Notes under the pieces: model-generated
What the model was told of the DNA's origin: nothing
Databases searched by the model: none
Seen by the model: only the letters and a program-made list of their open reading frames with translations
Shown: positions 18,267-26,780 of the stretch, piece by piece
Layout of the letters: each line of letters begins with the position of its first letter
How positions within the stretch are numbered: position 1 is the stretch's first letter
From: a virus
IMG/VR virus record: IMGVR_UViG_3300031957_002938
Span: 1 to 64,000 of that record
Reading direction: 5' to 3' (one strand)
Length of the DNA: 64,000 nucleotides
Program-made: the position numbers and the translations under genes

Positions 18267-19250
18267 TTACACATCATGCCCAGCTAATCGCATCATTTGT
18301 TTCATATCTAACTTGCCACCAGCCTTTTTCGCCTCTTCAGATAATAAGACATTACCCTTTTTAGCTTTTAGATTCTTCATATCTTCTTCTGTCGCTCCAA
18401 AAACAGCAGAAGCATCTGCATCTTCTCTTATTCCACCAGAATTTTTACCATCATTCCTTTGAGACTCTGAATAAGCTATTAGTTTTTCAGGATCATCTTT
18501 AACGTGGTCTGGAATGTCTTCGGTATACTGGAATATATTATGAAACATTCTTCCAAAAAGAACCACCCTCAATTGATATATAGTTAACTCTGTTATCGGT
18601 TTACCATAGAAACCATTGACATCTTCACACAAAGAAAGATACATACTAAAAAATGGCCTTAAAACCGCTTTTTGTATCGTAGAGTCAGTTAATCTTTTTT
18701 GAACATCTCTGTGGATTTCGCTCAATTTCAAAATTTGCCAAGACTCCAATTCACCAAACTCTTCTTCAGAATATAAATGATCTGTTAATTCTTTATTTTT
18801 AAACAATAAAAATCTTAATATTTCATCACCACTTCTGATTTCAGCATAACTCTCTGCTGTTTGGCCTACAATTTCTTTCCTTTTCTCTTGTAATGAGATT
18901 AGCTCCTTAGACTTTTCTTCTACTTGATTTAAAAAGTCTTCTTTTTGAGATTGTAGGAATACAGCTCTAGCTGTTTGTTTGAGGTTTTTAATCTCAAATT
19001 TTAAATTTTCTATAGCTAACTCATCAGAATCTTCCCAAATACCTTCATTTCTAACATACTCTAATTGATATTCCTCTGACGGCAATCCTTTAGAAAGAGC
19101 AAGTTCTCTGTATTTTTCATAATAGTTATGAAGATATCTTTGATCTCTTATACTTACATGTTTTATGAATACAGTCTTCTCTTCAAATGAGGCTTTGGTA
19201 TAACCATCAAAAGCTTCACCTACAAGAGAGATGTAAAACTCTTCCTTCAA
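18267..19250 (-). CDS. Probable tail assembly chaperone-like protein, 327 aa
   Basis: Charged, helical protein directly upstream of the tape measure, where tail assembly chaperones are normally encoded. Residues 55-130 contain GIWEDSDELAIENLKFEIKN followed by a long coiled coil (QKEDFLNQVEEKSKELISLQ). The same arrangement (GGVWSEDDAQDYGKLYKEI plus coiled coil) appears in the upstream 251-aa protein, so the two look paralogous. The C-terminus ends in KLDMKQMMRLAGHDV. The start overlaps the upstream stop as ATGA. Function is inferred from position. Confidence 0.5.
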   Translation of the reverse strand: MKEEFYISLVGEAFDGYTKASFEEKTVFIKHVSIRDQRYLHNYYEKYRELALSKGLPSEEYQLEYVRNEGIWEDSDELAIENLKFEIKNLKQTARAVFLQSQKEDFLNQVEEKSKELISLQEKRKEIVGQTAESYAEIRSGDEILRFLLFKNKELTDHLYSEEEFGELESWQILKLSEIHRDVQKRLTDSTIQKAVLRPFFSMYLSLCEDVNGFYGKPITELTIYQLRVVLFGRMFHNIFQYTEDIPDHVKDDPEKLIAYSESQRNDGKNSGGIREDADASAVFGATEEDMKNLKAKKGNVLLSEEAKKAGGKLDMKQMMRLAGHDV

Positions 19251-20002
19251 AGTTCACCTTTTTCAAGATCTTCTATTAGTTTGTTGAATTCTTTAGGAGT
19301 CGAAGCTTGGTTGAAAAACCAAAACGCTAAAATAGTTGTCACTTTTTTGACGATAGCTTGATAAAAATCTGTCGATAAATCTTCTTTATTGTAATAGTCT
19401 TCGATTTTTTCATCGAATTCTTCTCCTTTGAAATAAGGAATAGGCTTTTCATCTTCCTCTCTTTGAATATGAGTCAACATAAGAGTATACCATAATAGAA
19501 GCCTATTTTGAGCTTTTGTATCAGCAGTGTGATCAAAAAGTGACTGCATCGAACTTTCAGCATCTACAATTTTCCTTTTTGTTTTGGCTAGGTTTTCTTT
19601 TAAAGATTCTAGCTTTTCTTTTTGCTTCGCAGTTTTTTTGTCTACACTTTCTAATCGGACATATTCGTTTTGAATATCAAAGATTTCTTTGTAAAGTTTT
19701 CCGTAATCCTGTGCATCATCTTCACTCCAAACGCCCCCTGTGTCGCTATACTTCTTATAAAGCATAGCTTTCGTAAGAATTCCTTTTTTGACACAACGAC
19801 TCATTTCTACAGAATATTCTAGTTCCGCTTCCTCTAGCTCTCTCCTAGAAGGTCTTTTTAATTTAATATGAACAGGAGACTTCTCTTTTACTTTTTTAGT
19901 AATAGTCGTCTCTTCGCCAGTTTTCTTATTCTTGCGAGTGCTTTTCTTTTCGACTTCTTTCTCTTCATCTAGAGAGAATGAATATAATTCTTTAAATGCC
20001 AT
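19247..20002 (-). CDS. Probable tail assembly chaperone-like protein, 251 aa
   Basis: Helical, highly charged (lysine-rich residues 10-45), with GGVWSEDDAQDYGKLYKEI, then a coiled coil of K/E heptads, then LLLWYTLMLTHIQ. It shares this layout with the next gene and overlaps it by 4 nt. The pair sits between neck/tube genes and the tape measure, like the lambda G/GT pair. I see no slippery sequence at the junction, so these look like two independent proteins rather than a frameshift product. Confidence 0.5.
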   Translation of the reverse strand: MAFKELYSFSLDEEKEVEKKSTRKNKKTGEETTITKKVKEKSPVHIKLKRPSRRELEEAELEYSVEMSRCVKKGILTKAMLYKKYSDTGGVWSEDDAQDYGKLYKEIFDIQNEYVRLESVDKKTAKQKEKLESLKENLAKTKRKIVDAESSMQSLFDHTADTKAQNRLLLWYTLMLTHIQREEDEKPIPYFKGEEFDEKIEDYYNKEDLSTDFYQAIVKKVTTILAFWFFNQASTPKEFNKLIEDLEKGEL

Positions 20003-20013
20003 AACCTTTTTCC

Positions 20014-20301
20014 TTATTTAAATATAAAACTTACTGTATAATTATCTAGTTCAGAATACAAATTTCTAATAGATTCGTTACCTTGATCTAGAATTCTTTT
20101 CCTAATCCAATTGACTTTTTTAGAAGTAAAATGATTAGCTGTATTTATAACATCATGATGCTCCTTTGGTATATTATCGTAGAGTTTTTCATAATGAAAA
20201 TCATGATCAGCCTTCATATCTTCTAATAAAGAAAGCATTTCTTTAAAAAGGTTAGAAATTTCATATTCAGCCCTTTTATTTAAACTTTTTTTCGCGTCCA
20301 T
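20014..20301 (-). CDS. Hypothetical protein, 95 aa
   Basis: Small helical protein rich in H, D, K and E. It is the first gene of the minus-strand tail operon, divergent from the neck gene at 20347, with a 45-bp region between them. No motif recognised. Confidence 0.65.
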   Translation of the reverse strand: MDAKKSLNKRAEYEISNLFKEMLSLLEDMKADHDFHYEKLYDNIPKEHHDVINTANHFTSKKVNWIRKRILDQGNESIRNLYSELDNYTVSFIFK

Positions 20302-20331
20302 GCCTTAATCCTATCTTATTATAGGAATAAA

Positions 20332-20338
20332 AGTGTAA
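20332..20338 (+). promoter_or_regulatory. AGTGTAA late-promoter-like motif for 20347
   Basis: AAAAGTGTAAAA lies upstream, with GTGTAA at 20333-20338, exactly 8 nt before the ATG at 20347. It probably drives the plus-strand neck/tube operon. Confidence 0.6.
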
Positions 20339-20346
20339 AAATCAAC

Positions 20347-20814
20347 ATGGCAGGTTTTTTATCAGACGATCAAATAACAAAAGTTAGAAATTTAGCAGAC
20401 ACCTTGCACAGCACTTTCGCAAGGACCATTACTGTTTATAAAAATGCTAAAAAAACCTTAATAGCTTCTAACTCTTCATGGAACTCATTGTATAGAAGAA
20501 CTAATACTGGCTCAAATAGCTCTGTAGAATACACAGAAGTTTCTCAAAGTTTTACTGCTAGAATATATTACAAAGACATGGATAGCTCATACTTAACCGA
20601 TGATGGTCCATCTCAACAGGCTGGCTCTCAAAACAAGGTAGTTGTTCCTGCTGGAACTGTAGAAATTACAGTCAAAGAAGATGCTTACAATTATTTAAGT
20701 GAAGCCCGAAGAGTAGAATTCGATGGTCAAAAATTCATAATTGAAAGCGATGGACAGCCAAGGGGTCTTACATCAAATCAGTTTTATACTTTCACACTTA
20801 GCCCCACAGATTAA
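20347..20814 (+). CDS. Putative head-tail connector (head closure) protein, 155 aa
   Basis: Beta-rich protein of the size of head-closure/stopper proteins. Features are ITVYKNAKKTLIASNSSWNSLY, then ARIYYKDMDSS, VVVPAGTVEITVKEDAYNYL, and RRVEFDGQKFIIESDGQPRGL near the end. It heads a four-gene block (closure, completion, terminator, tube) whose order fits siphoviral necks. The assignment rests on gene order and size, not on a diagnostic motif. Confidence 0.5.
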   Translation: MAGFLSDDQITKVRNLADTLHSTFARTITVYKNAKKTLIASNSSWNSLYRRTNTGSNSSVEYTEVSQSFTARIYYKDMDSSYLTDDGPSQQAGSQNKVVVPAGTVEITVKEDAYNYLSEARRVEFDGQKFIIESDGQPRGLTSNQFYTFTLSPTD

Positions 20815-21401
20815 TGGCCGCTCTTCCTTTAGACGTAAAAAACGCTTTAAAAAGGCAAGTTCCCAAAGCTGTTAGAAAAGACTTTGAAAAGGAAATTAGA
20901 GACAAATTTAAAAAAATAAAACAGGAAATGATAAAAGAGTTTTTGAGTGATCCTGTTACTATGGAAATTATGGCTGGCCCTTCATCCACAAACATCAGCG
21001 GGACATTAGGAGGAATCAGCAATTTGTTTGCTTTTATAGGATTTGATCAAGGAGATCAACCAATAGCTCCAATACTAAATTCTTTAGAAAGTGTAGACAT
21101 TATTTATAACAAAGAATTAAATAAAACAAATCAAATAGGCGTTAGTTTCAATGTATTCTTACCTACAGCAGAAGAAATTTTTGCCATAACCCCTTTACCT
21201 TGGGCTACAGGAAGAAGTTGGGCGCAAGGAATAGAAAGAGGTCTATCAGGATTAGGGTTTTTATTAAGGAAAGAAGGGGGTAGATCGGGAGCAGCGGTCC
21301 AATCGCGTGTAAACAAAGTGAGGGGAGGCAGGTTCCAGAATAGACCCTATATCTCTAGTTTTATAAATAAGTATAAAAAAAGATTTGAAGAGTTAAAATG
21401 A
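20814..21401 (+). CDS. Putative neck/tail completion protein, 195 aa
   Basis: The basic N-terminal helix region (KRQVPKAVRKDFEKEIRDKFKKI) precedes a segment with PWATGRSWAQGIERGLSGLGFLL and a basic C-terminus (KKRFEELK). HK97 gp10-like tail completion proteins have a similar helix-then-beta arrangement and position. Its ATG follows the previous stop by overlap of the last A, and it overlaps the next gene by 4 nt. Confidence 0.5.
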   Translation: MAALPLDVKNALKRQVPKAVRKDFEKEIRDKFKKIKQEMIKEFLSDPVTMEIMAGPSSTNISGTLGGISNLFAFIGFDQGDQPIAPILNSLESVDIIYNKELNKTNQIGVSFNVFLPTAEEIFAITPLPWATGRSWAQGIERGLSGLGFLLRKEGGRSGAAVQSRVNKVRGGRFQNRPYISSFINKYKKRFEELK

Positions 21402-22246
21402 TCGAACAATTCCAACATAAACTAACCACATCTTTCTTTTTGTGGTTTGATAATTTTCTCCTTAAACATGGAGAAGCGTATACCAATACTACTGGTCAAT
21501 TTTTTTATTACGACGATTCTAGGTTGGATTCTGACTATAAAGCTTACGGAAGCCCCTATAAACAATGGGTTACAGACTCATCCATAACAGGCGCTACTGT
21601 TCCTTCTGGAGTTTTTATTGATGGATCATTTTCTGGAAGAAGTGATGGAGTTGTCTTAGATTTTGATAACGGAAGAGCTTTAATAAATAATTCTGTTACA
21701 GGGTCTAGCATAACTGGCGAATTTGCAGTAAAAGATTTTAGTGTTTATTTAACAAATGACACAGAGGACGATTTGATAGTGGAAAACAAATATTCCATAA
21801 ATTCTAGGCTTCCTTCAGGCCCACTTACTTACATAGACCCATATGATGATGTTGTGCCAGCTATATTTTTATCTACTGCTCAATCAGAGAATGAACCTTT
21901 CGCATTTGGGGGTATGCAAGAAACAAAAGTCCAAGCTAAAGCTGTAATCATAGCTGAAGATACTTATCAATTAGATGGAGTTTTATCTATTTTTATGGAC
22001 TCTATAGATGAAACAATAACTCCAATTCCTATGTCAGATTACCCTATAACAGAATTGGGAGATTTAAAAGGAAACACTTATAGCTACACAGGGACAACTA
22101 ATAACCACACAGGACAAATTAATTTCTATGTTGATAAAGTAAGGACATCCAAACTAAGCGACAGAACTAGAAGAGAGCTAGCTAATGAACTTTACATCGG
22201 ATTTATCGATTTTGACTTACAACAACATAGATTTCGATTCCAATAA
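21398..22246 (+). CDS. Putative tail terminator / neck protein, 282 aa
   Basis: Beta-rich protein with FQHKLTTSFFLWFDNFLLKHG at the start and repeated short strands. A late segment AKAVIIAEDTYQLDGVLSIFMDSID is followed by DRTRRELANELYIGFIDFDLQQHRFRF. It lies directly before the tube gene, where the tail terminator is expected. The call is positional. Start overlaps the previous stop (ATGA). Confidence 0.45.
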   Translation: MIEQFQHKLTTSFFLWFDNFLLKHGEAYTNTTGQFFYYDDSRLDSDYKAYGSPYKQWVTDSSITGATVPSGVFIDGSFSGRSDGVVLDFDNGRALINNSVTGSSITGEFAVKDFSVYLTNDTEDDLIVENKYSINSRLPSGPLTYIDPYDDVVPAIFLSTAQSENEPFAFGGMQETKVQAKAVIIAEDTYQLDGVLSIFMDSIDETITPIPMSDYPITELGDLKGNTYSYTGTTNNHTGQINFYVDKVRTSKLSDRTRRELANELYIGFIDFDLQQHRFRFQ

Positions 22247-22295
22247 TTTCATATTTTAATAATAAAACTGTAAACAAAAGAAAGAATCTTTAATT

Positions 22296-23393
22296 ATGGC
22301 TAGAAACAGAGTAATTTATCAATCAGAAGCAGTATTCGTCAACCAAGACGCTGGACAAAGAAACGGATACAATCAGCTAGAGCGAGTGCAAAGCGCTAAC
22401 TATAGCTTCACCATTAACCGTCAAGATATAAACCAATACGGACAACTAGGAAAACTGGATAGTATTCAGCTAGACGCTCCTACCGTGAACGCAGATATCA
22501 GTTATTATCTCACTGATGGGTTTACAGAGCGAGCTTTAGGCTTTTTCGTGCAAACAGGGAGCAATACTCAAGGTTTTTGTTCAGGCCATTTAGCTGACGG
22601 TTCGGGTAGAAACCTTATTGTTCTTACAGTTCCAGAAGGAGAAGATGCAAGTATTCCTTCACAAACTCCAACCGCTACAGATAGCACAATTGGAATTGGA
22701 AATGCTTACTTAAGCGATTATTCAGTGGAAATGGCTGTAGGAGCTATTCCTACAGTTTCGGTGGCTTTTGACGCTCTTAACATTAATTCAGATGATAATG
22801 CTTCCGCTATCGCCAGCCCAGCTATTGACCCAGTAAATGGAACTGAAATTGGTGAGGCTGCGGTTTTACCTAGTACAAGAACTGGTCAAGGAGATATCGC
22901 CGCATTGCGCCCAGGAAATATTACGGTTAACTTGAGCAATTTTGATAGCACTCCTTTCCCTCTTGCTAACATTGGCACTGATAAAGATGGAGGCCACATT
23001 CAAAGCGCTAGTCTTAGCGTTCCTTTGAGCAGAAGTAAACTTGAGCGTCTTGGAAGTCGCTCTGCTTATGCACAAAGCGTTGATTTCCCAGTCACAGCGA
23101 CTCTTAATGTTTCTGCTATTCTTAATGAAGTCGAAGCTGCCAACTTAGCCGCTATTGTAGATGATGAGAGCGAAAAAGAAATCACTGTGTCAATTGTAGA
23201 TGACAATGCAGCGCCTACTATTAAATATACTCTTAAAGGTTGCTCAATGGACTCACAGTCTATCTCTTCTAGTATTGGTTCTAATAAATCAGTTGATCTG
23301 ACTTTCAGCACTTCTGTTGGTGGTCCTAACGATACCACTCATGGAGTATTCATGAGCGGAGCTTCTACAACTGCCTTAAACGCTCCATCTTAA
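22296..23393 (+). CDS. Putative major tail tube protein, 365 aa
   Basis: Alanine/serine-rich, regularly patterned beta protein with RVQSANYSFTINRQDINQYGQLG at the start. The tube motif SDYSVEMAVGAIPTVSVAF lies near residue 150, and SLSVPLSRSKLERLGSRSAYAQSVDFPVTATLNVSA in the second half. Codon use is more GC-rich than its neighbours, consistent with high expression. It is related to three other proteins in this window (8974, 11026 and, more weakly, 36311). It is preceded by an AT-rich gap with ACTGTAA, a near match to the AGTGTAA motif. Confidence 0.7.
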   Translation: MARNRVIYQSEAVFVNQDAGQRNGYNQLERVQSANYSFTINRQDINQYGQLGKLDSIQLDAPTVNADISYYLTDGFTERALGFFVQTGSNTQGFCSGHLADGSGRNLIVLTVPEGEDASIPSQTPTATDSTIGIGNAYLSDYSVEMAVGAIPTVSVAFDALNINSDDNASAIASPAIDPVNGTEIGEAAVLPSTRTGQGDIAALRPGNITVNLSNFDSTPFPLANIGTDKDGGHIQSASLSVPLSRSKLERLGSRSAYAQSVDFPVTATLNVSAILNEVEAANLAAIVDDESEKEITVSIVDDNAAPTIKYTLKGCSMDSQSISSSIGSNKSVDLTFSTSVGGPNDTTHGVFMSGASTTALNAPS

Positions 23394-23394
23394 T

Positions 23395-23643
23395 ATGAGC
23401 AAAAAAGATTTTCTACCTAAAAAGGAAAACTACTCTTCCCCGTCTAACGGGGAGGAGAAAATTTTCGCAAAGAAATCAATTTTATCTGACATTAAGAAAG
23501 ATTTCAAACATGTATCTGAACTTTCTCGTTATGTCGGCAAATTAAACTCTTCTGATAAAAAGAAATTTGCTGAAAAATATGGCATTTCTTATAAAGACGA
23601 AAGTGAAATTAGAGGTAAAGCAAAAGCCAAATACTTAAAATGA
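23395..23643 (+). CDS. Small lysine-rich protein, 82 aa
   Basis: Basic, helical small protein starting one base after the tube stop. Features: SILSDIKKDFKHVSELSRYVGKL and a KAKAKYLK end. No family recognised; its place directly behind the tube gene suggests a head or tail accessory role. Confidence 0.65.
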   Translation: MSKKDFLPKKENYSSPSNGEEKIFAKKSILSDIKKDFKHVSELSRYVGKLNSSDKKKFAEKYGISYKDESEIRGKAKAKYLK

Positions 23644-23861
23644 GTGATTTAAAAAAGAAAACAACTACCAAGCCTAAAGCTGCTCCTAAAAAAGCTACTC
23701 CTAAAAAAGAAGCTCCCAAAGAGATTAAAAAACCTCAAGCTAAAACTTTAGGTCAGTTAAAAAAAGACTTTGTAAGTGCGCGTAAGGCTAATCCTGAAAA
23801 AAGCGATACTCTTCGTAGTGAATACTTAGAAGCCAAGAAAGCTTTAAAAGCCTCTCTCTAA
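23640..23861 (+). CDS. Small Lys/Ala/Pro-rich protein, 73 aa
   Basis: The first 35 residues are a histone-like KPKAAPKKATPKKE stretch, followed by a helical part TLGQLKKDFVSARKANPEKSD. It overlaps the previous gene by ATGA. The strong basic N-terminus suggests nucleic-acid or capsid interaction, but this is inference. It converges with the minus-strand gene at 23858, sharing bases of the stop codons. Confidence 0.65.
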   Translation: MSDLKKKTTTKPKAAPKKATPKKEAPKEIKKPQAKTLGQLKKDFVSARKANPEKSDTLRSEYLEAKKALKASL

Positions 23862-24343
23862 ATATAGGTTACGCCTACTCCACTGGCATCAATACCACCC
23901 AGTTGTCTGGGTTGAGCTTGGTATATATTATACTGTGCAGATAGCTGTGTGACTCTATCCATGCAGTCGTTGGCTAGCCCTCTGTATACTTTTGATACTT
24001 CATTGCGATTAACGAACGTAACAGCGCTTTCTCCATCTCGTAGAGACAATACGTTATCTCCACTGGCAGTAGACGTTGTAATGCCTCTAAGGGCGTTTCT
24101 CGCTTGTTTATTGTAGTAATTAGAAAGGTATAGTTCTTTTAACACACCTTGAGCCTCAATATCCATTTCTCCATATGTGCCGCTAGCTCCATCTCCACTA
24201 AAGTTAGTATACAAATAGGTATTTACTTGCCCTAGATTTTCAAACAACCAACCACTGACATTAGATACAGTAGCAATTCCTGTGTCACCATCAAACTCTG
24301 TGACAACAATTCCTGAAGCGAGATCTTCTAATACGTTCGGCAT
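23858..24343 (-). CDS. Putative head-tail adaptor protein, 161 aa
   Basis: Mixed alpha/beta protein with NVSGWLFENLGQVNTYLYTNF, then IEAQGVLKELYLSNYYNKQARNAL, and VSKVYRGLANDCMDRVTQLSAQYN. The size and helix content fit connector/adaptor proteins that sit beneath the portal. It is transcribed with the capsid side of the genome. A promoter-like motif lies 8 nt upstream of the ATG inside a palindrome. Confidence 0.5.
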   Translation of the reverse strand: MPNVLEDLASGIVVTEFDGDTGIATVSNVSGWLFENLGQVNTYLYTNFSGDGASGTYGEMDIEAQGVLKELYLSNYYNKQARNALRGITTSTASGDNVLSLRDGESAVTFVNRNEVSKVYRGLANDCMDRVTQLSAQYNIYQAQPRQLGGIDASGVGVTYI

Positions 24344-24346
24344 ATA

Positions 24347-24360
24347 GTGTATTACACTAT
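24347..24360 (-). promoter_or_regulatory. AGTGTAA motif inside palindrome, for 24343
   Basis: The minus strand reads ATAGTGTAATACACTAT, a near-perfect palindrome containing AGTGTAA; GTGTAA ends 8 nt before the ATG. The symmetry could also be an operator. Confidence 0.55.
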
Positions 24361-24371
24361 CTTTTAGTATT

Positions 24372-24821
24372 TTAACTCTCTAACCAATCAAGAAGTTCTT
24401 TATGCTGTGGATTATTTGGATCTAGCTCAATAGCTGGAACTGGTTGGGGCGCTGTAGCTATATTACCTCTGCTTTTATATCTATTAAATTCTTTGATAAT
24501 ATTGTCCCTTACAACTGATGCATTATAGTAAGGATTCACTCCTACCTTCCTAGAGAAAGCCTGTAAGTCTGCTTTACTCATTTTGTTTAACTTTTCTTTT
24601 AGAACTTCTAAATCATTTGTTCCAAAAGAGTTAGTTTCTCCTGTGCCAAAAATAACTTCAATCTCCTGCATCACCTCTTTATAACGAGCGGTGCTAGTCT
24701 CCCCCTTTTCTCTAAGCTCCTCCAATTCTTCCAGAAGACCTTTTTTAGCAGGTTTTTCTTGCCCTGTAGTTACTTCTTCAAATGGGACTTCTTTATTTTT
24801 AGCTGTTTTCTTTTTAGCCAT
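24372..24821 (-). CDS. Hypothetical protein with possible SAP/Rho-N-like helices, 149 aa
   Basis: The lysine-rich start leads to helical LLEELEELREKGETSTARYKEVM. A later segment has LEVLKEKLNKMSKADLQAFSRKVGVNPYYNASVVRDNIIKEFNRYK, whose helix-extended-helix pattern resembles SAP/Rho-N nucleic-acid-binding motifs. A proline-rich tail follows. It lies downstream of the capsid gene beyond a strong terminator. A variant motif GTGTAT is 10 nt upstream of its ATG. Confidence 0.55.
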   Translation of the reverse strand: MAKKKTAKNKEVPFEEVTTGQEKPAKKGLLEELEELREKGETSTARYKEVMQEIEVIFGTGETNSFGTNDLEVLKEKLNKMSKADLQAFSRKVGVNPYYNASVVRDNIIKEFNRYKSRGNIATAPQPVPAIELDPNNPQHKELLDWLES

Positions 24822-24851
24822 ACAATATTATATACACTTAATTAATAAATT

Positions 24852-24885
24852 ACAAAAAAAAAGCCGCTCCCGAAGGAACGGCTTT
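24852..24885 (-). terminator. Rho-independent terminator after the major capsid gene
   Basis: Read on the minus strand, an 11-bp stem AAAGCCGTTCC / GGAGCGGCTTT (one G-U wobble) closes on a UUCG tetraloop flanked by C and G, followed by a run of T. It lies between the capsid stop (24909) and the next gene. Confidence 0.92.
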
Positions 24886-24908
24886 CTTTATAATTTAAAA
24901 GGTTGTTG

Positions 24909-26072
24909 TTAACCTCCCTTAATAAGTCCGAGAAGAACACGGTTGTCGAGGACAACTCGTCCTTCTTCAAGCTGACCGTAGTAACCAATCTTGTTCTGAC
25001 GAACGCTATACTGGTCATCTGCGACGAGATTAAGCTCACTGCTGCTATCTGGATCAGTAGCAACAACACGCATAAGTGAATCGCGAGTACGATCAACACC
25101 GACGATAATTTCGTCAGTTGCACCTGCAAATTGTGCGCCTCTAGCACCATCATAGGTCTTATAGGTCGCATTTCCAGCAGCGGTGTCGAAGATAGAGTTA
25201 AACTTCTCTCCTTTACCCATCTCGTTAAATTCCAAGATGTTAACACCCATGAAGCTATCAAGACCTGCATTCTGATAAAGCTCGTTACGAAGCCCTTCAG
25301 GAGCAGCAAGAGGGTTTTGAGATCCATCTGTAGCAGCCGCTCCAGCTCCGTCACCACCGCGAGTGTTCACAGGGTTATAAGCCATTGCGCGGATACTTCC
25401 AACAACTTCTGGAGAACAAACGATATCAGTGATACCGCGAGTACGAGTAGTGGGAGTTCCACCGATCCAAGAAGTGTTGATGCGCTTCGCAAGAGTCATG
25501 AGCTTATTGAAATCATCAATAAGAACACTGTCTGCAAGAGCAGTCCTGAAGATCTGCTTGTCCTCAAACAAAGGAGAAGTTTTAATCGAAGCGCCAGCAA
25601 GAGAAGTCATAAGAAGAGAAGCAGAAGTGCGCTCTTGCTTAAGAAGAATCTCTTGGGCAACACGGGTAAAGGTTTTCCCAACAACATCCATGCGGCTCTT
25701 TGCTGCATAGCGGCGATCAAAATCAACAGCGGCATCAAGAGTGTAAGTAGCTAACTTAAGCTCGGAAGCTGTAGGAAGCACTTGGTTGCTTGGAAGACCA
25801 CCTGCGTGACTTTGACTCCAAACTCTGACGTAATCTTCGTCAGCGATGTCGTAGTAAAGATCAAGCGGGATGCTTGGGTTGTCATCCGCGTCAAATTGAA
25901 GCGAATTGAAAAGGTTGCTAACAGTAGGAGCGTTGTTGAGAACCTCGGCCAAAACTGGTCCGATGAATTCAGCAAGTGCTACTTGAGCCTCGTATGCCAC
26001 AGAGCGGTTACGAGAAGCCATAGCTTTTACAAGCTCGACTTGTTCTGGAGTTCTTTTTAAAGTAATTTTCAT
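24909..26072 (-). CDS. Major capsid protein, HK97-fold (probable), 387 aa
   Basis: Likely shell subunit. The sequence has an N-terminal helix (VELVKAMASRNRSVAYEAQVALAEFIGPVLAEVLN), strands SLQFDADDNPSIPLDLYYD, and a long middle helix RVAQEILLKQERTSASLLM. A loop-rich C-terminal half ends RQNKIGYYGQLEEGRVVLDNRVLLGLIKGG. GC-rich codon choice compared with neighbours, a good ribosome-binding site (AAAGGA) upstream and a strong terminator downstream fit very high expression. Position after decoration, protease-scaffold and portal genes supports the call. Confidence 0.85.
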   Translation of the reverse strand: MKITLKRTPEQVELVKAMASRNRSVAYEAQVALAEFIGPVLAEVLNNAPTVSNLFNSLQFDADDNPSIPLDLYYDIADEDYVRVWSQSHAGGLPSNQVLPTASELKLATYTLDAAVDFDRRYAAKSRMDVVGKTFTRVAQEILLKQERTSASLLMTSLAGASIKTSPLFEDKQIFRTALADSVLIDDFNKLMTLAKRINTSWIGGTPTTRTRGITDIVCSPEVVGSIRAMAYNPVNTRGGDGAGAAATDGSQNPLAAPEGLRNELYQNAGLDSFMGVNILEFNEMGKGEKFNSIFDTAAGNATYKTYDGARGAQFAGATDEIIVGVDRTRDSLMRVVATDPDSSSELNLVADDQYSVRQNKIGYYGQLEEGRVVLDNRVLLGLIKGG

Positions 26073-26091
26073 GTTATAAAGTCCTTTCTAA

Positions 26092-26760
26092 TTATGAGTT
26101 ACAATCAAACGACACAACGATGTAATTACCAGAGAACTGATCTGTGGTAGGCCCAACATTGGAGCGTGTTCCTGTTCCGAGAACGTGACCAAAAACCTTA
26201 TCCTCATCTACTAAGTCTCCAGTAGTAATATTAGCAAGTGCAACACTTGTAAAACCAGTAATTTTACCAGCGTTAGAAGAGAGCTTGATCTTATTTCCTG
26301 GGGCGTAGCTTGTAATTGGTCCGTCGAAAGCAGCAGCAGCTAAAGTAAAGATTCCTTTAGTTGCAATAGGAACAGCTTGCCCTGGGAGCATTGCTTGGAG
26401 TTCCTCTTGCTTTTGTGGATTGTAAAGCAGCTTTTCGCCGTTCTCATCGTTTTTAGCGGTCTGATAAAGAGTCATACCAATAGCATGATCTTCGTCTTTA
26501 GCGCCTGTAACTTTAATATTAACTTCAGGATACATCTCTGTAGTTCCAAGGAACGGATAGCTGGTGTTACCCAAGTAGCTGTTCGTTTGGTAAGTTACAG
26601 GATCGTTATCGAAGTTACCGTCTGACACCTTCACAAATACGCCAGCATCGCCAGCGCCTGTTCCAGTGGTACTATCGAGAACATCACTATCAATGATAGA
26701 GTACATGTTCACGACATCGTGATCAGAGTATTGTCTGAATGGTAGAATACGTAATGCCAT
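26092..26760 (-). CDS. Putative head decoration protein, 222 aa
   Basis: Beta-rich protein of decoration-protein type: it begins MALRILPFRQYSDHDVVNMY and contains KGIFTLAAAAFDGPITSYAPGNKIKL and VFGHVLGTGTRSNVGPTTDQF, ending YIVVSFDCNS. It lies directly upstream of the capsid gene and uses the same GC-richer codons, expected for an abundant virion protein. The family is inferred from order and composition. Confidence 0.65.
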   Translation of the reverse strand: MALRILPFRQYSDHDVVNMYSIIDSDVLDSTTGTGAGDAGVFVKVSDGNFDNDPVTYQTNSYLGNTSYPFLGTTEMYPEVNIKVTGAKDEDHAIGMTLYQTAKNDENGEKLLYNPQKQEELQAMLPGQAVPIATKGIFTLAAAAFDGPITSYAPGNKIKLSSNAGKITGFTSVALANITTGDLVDEDKVFGHVLGTGTRSNVGPTTDQFSGNYIVVSFDCNS

Positions 26761-26780
26761 AATTTTAGTTTTTTTTTAAA

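Noticed and set aside
18240-19260. A -1 frameshift between the two chaperone-like genes
   Set aside because: No slippery heptamer was seen at the 4-nt overlap, and both frames have full-length, similar architecture.
25131-25754. A 207-codon plus-strand frame
   Set aside because: It is antisense to the major capsid gene; serine/arginine-rich sequence typical of a frame shadow.
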